Assembly (NCBI GenBank): GCA_934309345.1
Contig: CAKRDD010000020.1
Span: forward strand, 3,732-67,731
Length of the DNA stretch: 64,000 nt
Direction: 5' to 3'
DNA from: an uncultured Mediterraneibacter sp.
GTDB lineage: Bacteria > Bacillota > Clostridia > Lachnospirales > Lachnospiraceae
Shown here: positions 62,094 through 64,000 of the stretch, one piece after another
How positions within the stretch are numbered: the first letter of the stretch is position 1
How the letters are laid out: each line of letters begins with the position of its first letter
The notes under the pieces: generated by a model
What the model was told of the DNA's origin: nothing
The model's input: the letters and a program-made list of their open reading frames with translations, nothing else
The model's database searches: none
Translations under genes and position numbers: made by a program

Positions 62094-62852
62094 TTACAGC
62101 ATAGCACCAAAATCTGTCACGATTGCCTGTCCTGTGATTGCCTTAGACTCATCACTAGCGAAGAACAGTATGACATTCGCCACATCCTGCGCTGTACAGG
62201 ATGGTGTCTTCAGATTGCTATGTGTTGCCATGGCTCCGATCATGTCCGGATCAAGTGCTGCTGGATTGGTTCCTGATGTCATCGGTGTGATGATATTACC
62301 CGGGCAAATTGCATTACAGCGAATCCCTGCCTGCTGGAAACGAAGTGCTGTGTGCTTCGTCACACCAACAATTGCAGCTTTTGATGCCACATAAGCGGCT
62401 CCTCCGCATCCCTTCACTCCTGCGATAGATGCAACATTTACAATCGAAGCTCCTGAAAGCATCCGTTTGGAAGCGGCACGCATGCAGCGCATCGTCCCCT
62501 TCTCATTCGTCTCTACGATACGGTCAAGATCTTCATCAGAGAAACGGTCGATCGGTTTCAGCCCCTCTTCCAGAATTCCTGCATTATTCACAAGAATATC
62601 TACCTTTCCATATTTATTCATAACAAGATCCATCAGTTTCTCCGGATCCTCCAGTTTGGAGATATCGGTAGCAACTGCATAGACTTCTCCACCTGCTGCC
62701 CTGATCTCTTCAGCTACCTTCTCCAATGCAGCCTCTCTTCTCGCTGTGATCACAACAGTTGCTCCTTCACTGGCAAAAAGTTTCGCTGTTGCCTCTCCTA
62801 CTCCTGAGTTTCCTCCTGTGATTACGGCTACTTTACCTTTTAATCGATCCAT
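62094..62852 (-). CDS. SDR family oxidoreductase
   Basis: 252-residue classical short-chain dehydrogenase. ITGGNSGVGEATAKL (cofactor loop), VDILVNNAGIL, active-site Ser in NVASIAGVKG, YVASK (Tyr-Lys) and CNAICPGNI. TARREAAL after the second strand suggests NADP preference. It is not closely alike to the SDR at 49005 beyond the family pattern. Lone gene with its own terminator; substrate undetermined. Confidence 0.92.
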   Translation of the reverse strand: MDRLKGKVAVITGGNSGVGEATAKLFASEGATVVITARREAALEKVAEEIRAAGGEVYAVATDISKLEDPEKLMDLVMNKYGKVDILVNNAGILEEGLKPIDRFSDEDLDRIVETNEKGTMRCMRAASKRMLSGASIVNVASIAGVKGCGGAAYVASKAAIVGVTKHTALRFQQAGIRCNAICPGNIITPMTSGTNPAALDPDMIGAMATHSNLKTPSCTAQDVANVILFFASDESKAITGQAIVTDFGAML

Positions 62853-63034
62853 CTCAAAGACCTCCTCTTTATTTATAGGTAAAATTATATAGTTTTTCTA
62901 TGTATTTTGCAATTAGTTTGTGCGAATTGTATTGATTCAATTCTTATTCTATTGCTGTCTACAGGTTACCTTTGAACAATATCCTCTTGCTGCAATTGCT
63001 TCCCTGGAGCGCCTTCATATCCTGGCATAAGAAA

Positions 63035-63065
63035 AGAGCGGAGAATCTACAAGCTCTTCCGCTCT
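63035..63065 (-). terminator. Terminator of the SGNH hydrolase gene
   Basis: AGAGCGGA / TCCGCTCT hairpin, followed on the minus strand by TTTTCTTATG; 33 bases after the stop. Confidence 0.8.
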
Positions 63066-63097
63066 ACACTCAAGCTTATATGTTATCCTTTTCACTT

Positions 63098-63925
63098 TTA
63101 TTTACTCTTCTGATCAGCCAAATACTCTTCCATCTTCTCCTCCATATATGGAGTCCACCATTCCAGATATCCCGCCTGTGTCGGATGTATCTTATCTGCC
63201 ATGTAAAGGGAGCATTCTTCATCTGTCAGCTCATTAAACTCCGCATCATTCCACAGATCAATCACTCCAATCCCCCATTTTTTCTGAATCTGCAATAACA
63301 ATTGGACCATTTCTTCATATTCTGCACTGTCATATCGAGGATTCGTATAGAACATAACCGGGCAATCCCATGTTTCCTTTGCATAGCATATAATATATTC
63401 TATCGCACCGGATACTGTTTCTGTATCAAATGAATCTAACTCTTTTGACTCCCCAATCATTCCCAATTCTTTCTTCTGGCTCGCATCATTGGTCGAAAGC
63501 TGACAGATAAATAAATCTGCCTGCGCTTCTTTTATTTTCTTCAATCTGCTGATATAAGAATTAGCTCCGTTATCTACTAATGTAGTTCCTGATACAGCTT
63601 CCTTCACTACTTCAGCCTGATTGCGTTTTCCTATATAATCTGCAAATGATACTCCCTTTGCAGATGCTCCATAAGTAACTGATGAACCAAGAAAAATAAT
63701 TTTCTTTCCCTGAAGTTCATCGTGAACATTTTCTTCTGTCTGATTCAGTGCATATTTTTCATCATTTCCAGGCAGCTTTGACATTTTTATATCATGCAGT
63801 TTTGCAAATGGTCCCCATCCCCACTGCATACCGGAAAATGCAATCCAGCCAATTTGTAAAATCAGTAAAACCGCTATTATAATTAAAATAATCTTCTTGT
63901 TAATTTTCTTCTTATTCTTTTGCAT
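63098..63925 (-). CDS. Membrane-anchored SGNH/GDSL hydrolase
   Basis: 275 residues. A very basic N-terminus (QKNKKKINKK) and one membrane segment (about 12-30; IILIIIAVLLILQIGWIAF) put the enzyme outside the cell. SGNH blocks: IIFLGSSVTYGAS (Ser), QLSTNDAS (Asn), and DKIHPTQAG (Asp-His). Probably an esterase acting on surface sugars or acyl groups. The frame is open to 63976, but the preceding gene ends at 63952, so ATG 63925 is preferred (GGGGAG about 11 bases away). Confidence 0.87.
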   Translation of the reverse strand: MQKNKKKINKKIILIIIAVLLILQIGWIAFSGMQWGWGPFAKLHDIKMSKLPGNDEKYALNQTEENVHDELQGKKIIFLGSSVTYGASAKGVSFADYIGKRNQAEVVKEAVSGTTLVDNGANSYISRLKKIKEAQADLFICQLSTNDASQKKELGMIGESKELDSFDTETVSGAIEYIICYAKETWDCPVMFYTNPRYDSAEYEEMVQLLLQIQKKWGIGVIDLWNDAEFNELTDEECSLYMADKIHPTQAGYLEWWTPYMEEKMEEYLADQKSK

Positions 63926-63951
63926 TTTCTTTTCTCTCTCCCCTTTCTTCT

Positions 63952-64000
63952 TTATGGTCTCCATGCGTCCTTCCACTCAATCATCGGATATTCTCCATCC
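63952..64000 (-). CDS. End of an upstream gene (partial)
   Basis: The last 15 codons before the window edge read DGEYPMIEWKDAWRP then TAA. Too short to identify; possibly co-transcribed with the SGNH hydrolase. Confidence 0.45.
   Translation of the reverse strand, partial: DGEYPMIEWKDAWRP

Noticed and set aside
49005..62852. The two SDR genes as a recent duplication
   Set aside because: They share only the family motifs and differ through the rest of the sequence.

Overview
The window looks like a chromosomal segment of a low-to-mid GC, Gram-positive anaerobe of the Clostridia, most likely family Lachnospiraceae. Support: strong AGGAGG ribosome binding sites, TTGACA/TATAAT promoters, a CBS-domain pyrophosphatase, a Spo0A-type DNA-binding domain, a FeoB-associated Cys-rich peptide, a DUF6110-like protein and a nitrous-oxide-stimulated-promoter family protein. 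I do not assign a genus.

Region by region. 1-24.9 kb is mostly housekeeping and mostly on the minus strand: topoisomerase III (cut by the left edge), galM, ppk1, a patatin lipase, an ABC-F ATPase, a RelE/HigB-type toxin-antitoxin pair, a polysaccharide deacetylase, a SulP permease with a long charged tail, recQ, a YkgJ Cys-cluster protein, galE plus a sugar nucleotidyltransferase (with galM these suggest Leloir metabolism), enolase, a threonine aldolase, a flavin reductase, a CBS-DRTGG pyrophosphatase and an S1 protein.

24.6-32.4 kb is an iron locus. One minus-strand run reads feoA-feoA-feoB, FeoB-associated Cys-rich peptide, a 44-residue membrane peptide, an HMA-domain membrane protein, an atypical Fur-family protein, a small Gly-rich membrane protein and a P1B-type ATPase with FSC in place of the CPC motif. 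The last two resemble the ferrosome pair FezA/FezB (iron-phosphate storage organelles), so uptake, regulation and a candidate iron-storage system may be co-transcribed. A divergent DtxR-family regulator sits at the head. A palindrome, GTTAG-N6-CTAAC, recurs at or very near promoters of feoA, a DUF2325 gene, enolase and an ABC exporter, and upstream of the ferrosome-like pair. Fur-like boxes accompany three of these sites.

32.4-47.8 kb: tRNA-Ser(CGA), an orphan Spo0A C-terminal-domain protein with a perfect 17-bp inverted repeat inside its coding sequence, two tandem hypB genes, a MacB-like ABC exporter with a coiled-coil lipoprotein, an AEC transporter, a CydDC-like ABC pair with a DUF454 and an NO-related protein, and two related regulators, one DtxR-like.

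47.9-62 kb is accessory and decaying: a CoA-transferase pseudogene, an SDR, ldh, a truncated peroxiredoxin, a truncated istB and other broken genes, an ECF-sigma/ABC operon, an AbiL-type (AAA ATPase + RloB) defence module whose RloB end is fused to a piece of a deoR gene, an intact deoR, remnants of fruK and fruA, and a broken AAA-ATPase-like/PD-(D/E)XK gene. The window ends with another SDR, an SGNH hydrolase and the last codons of one more gene.

All coordinates and motifs were read by eye from the sequence. Family names come from recognising motifs, not from database searches.
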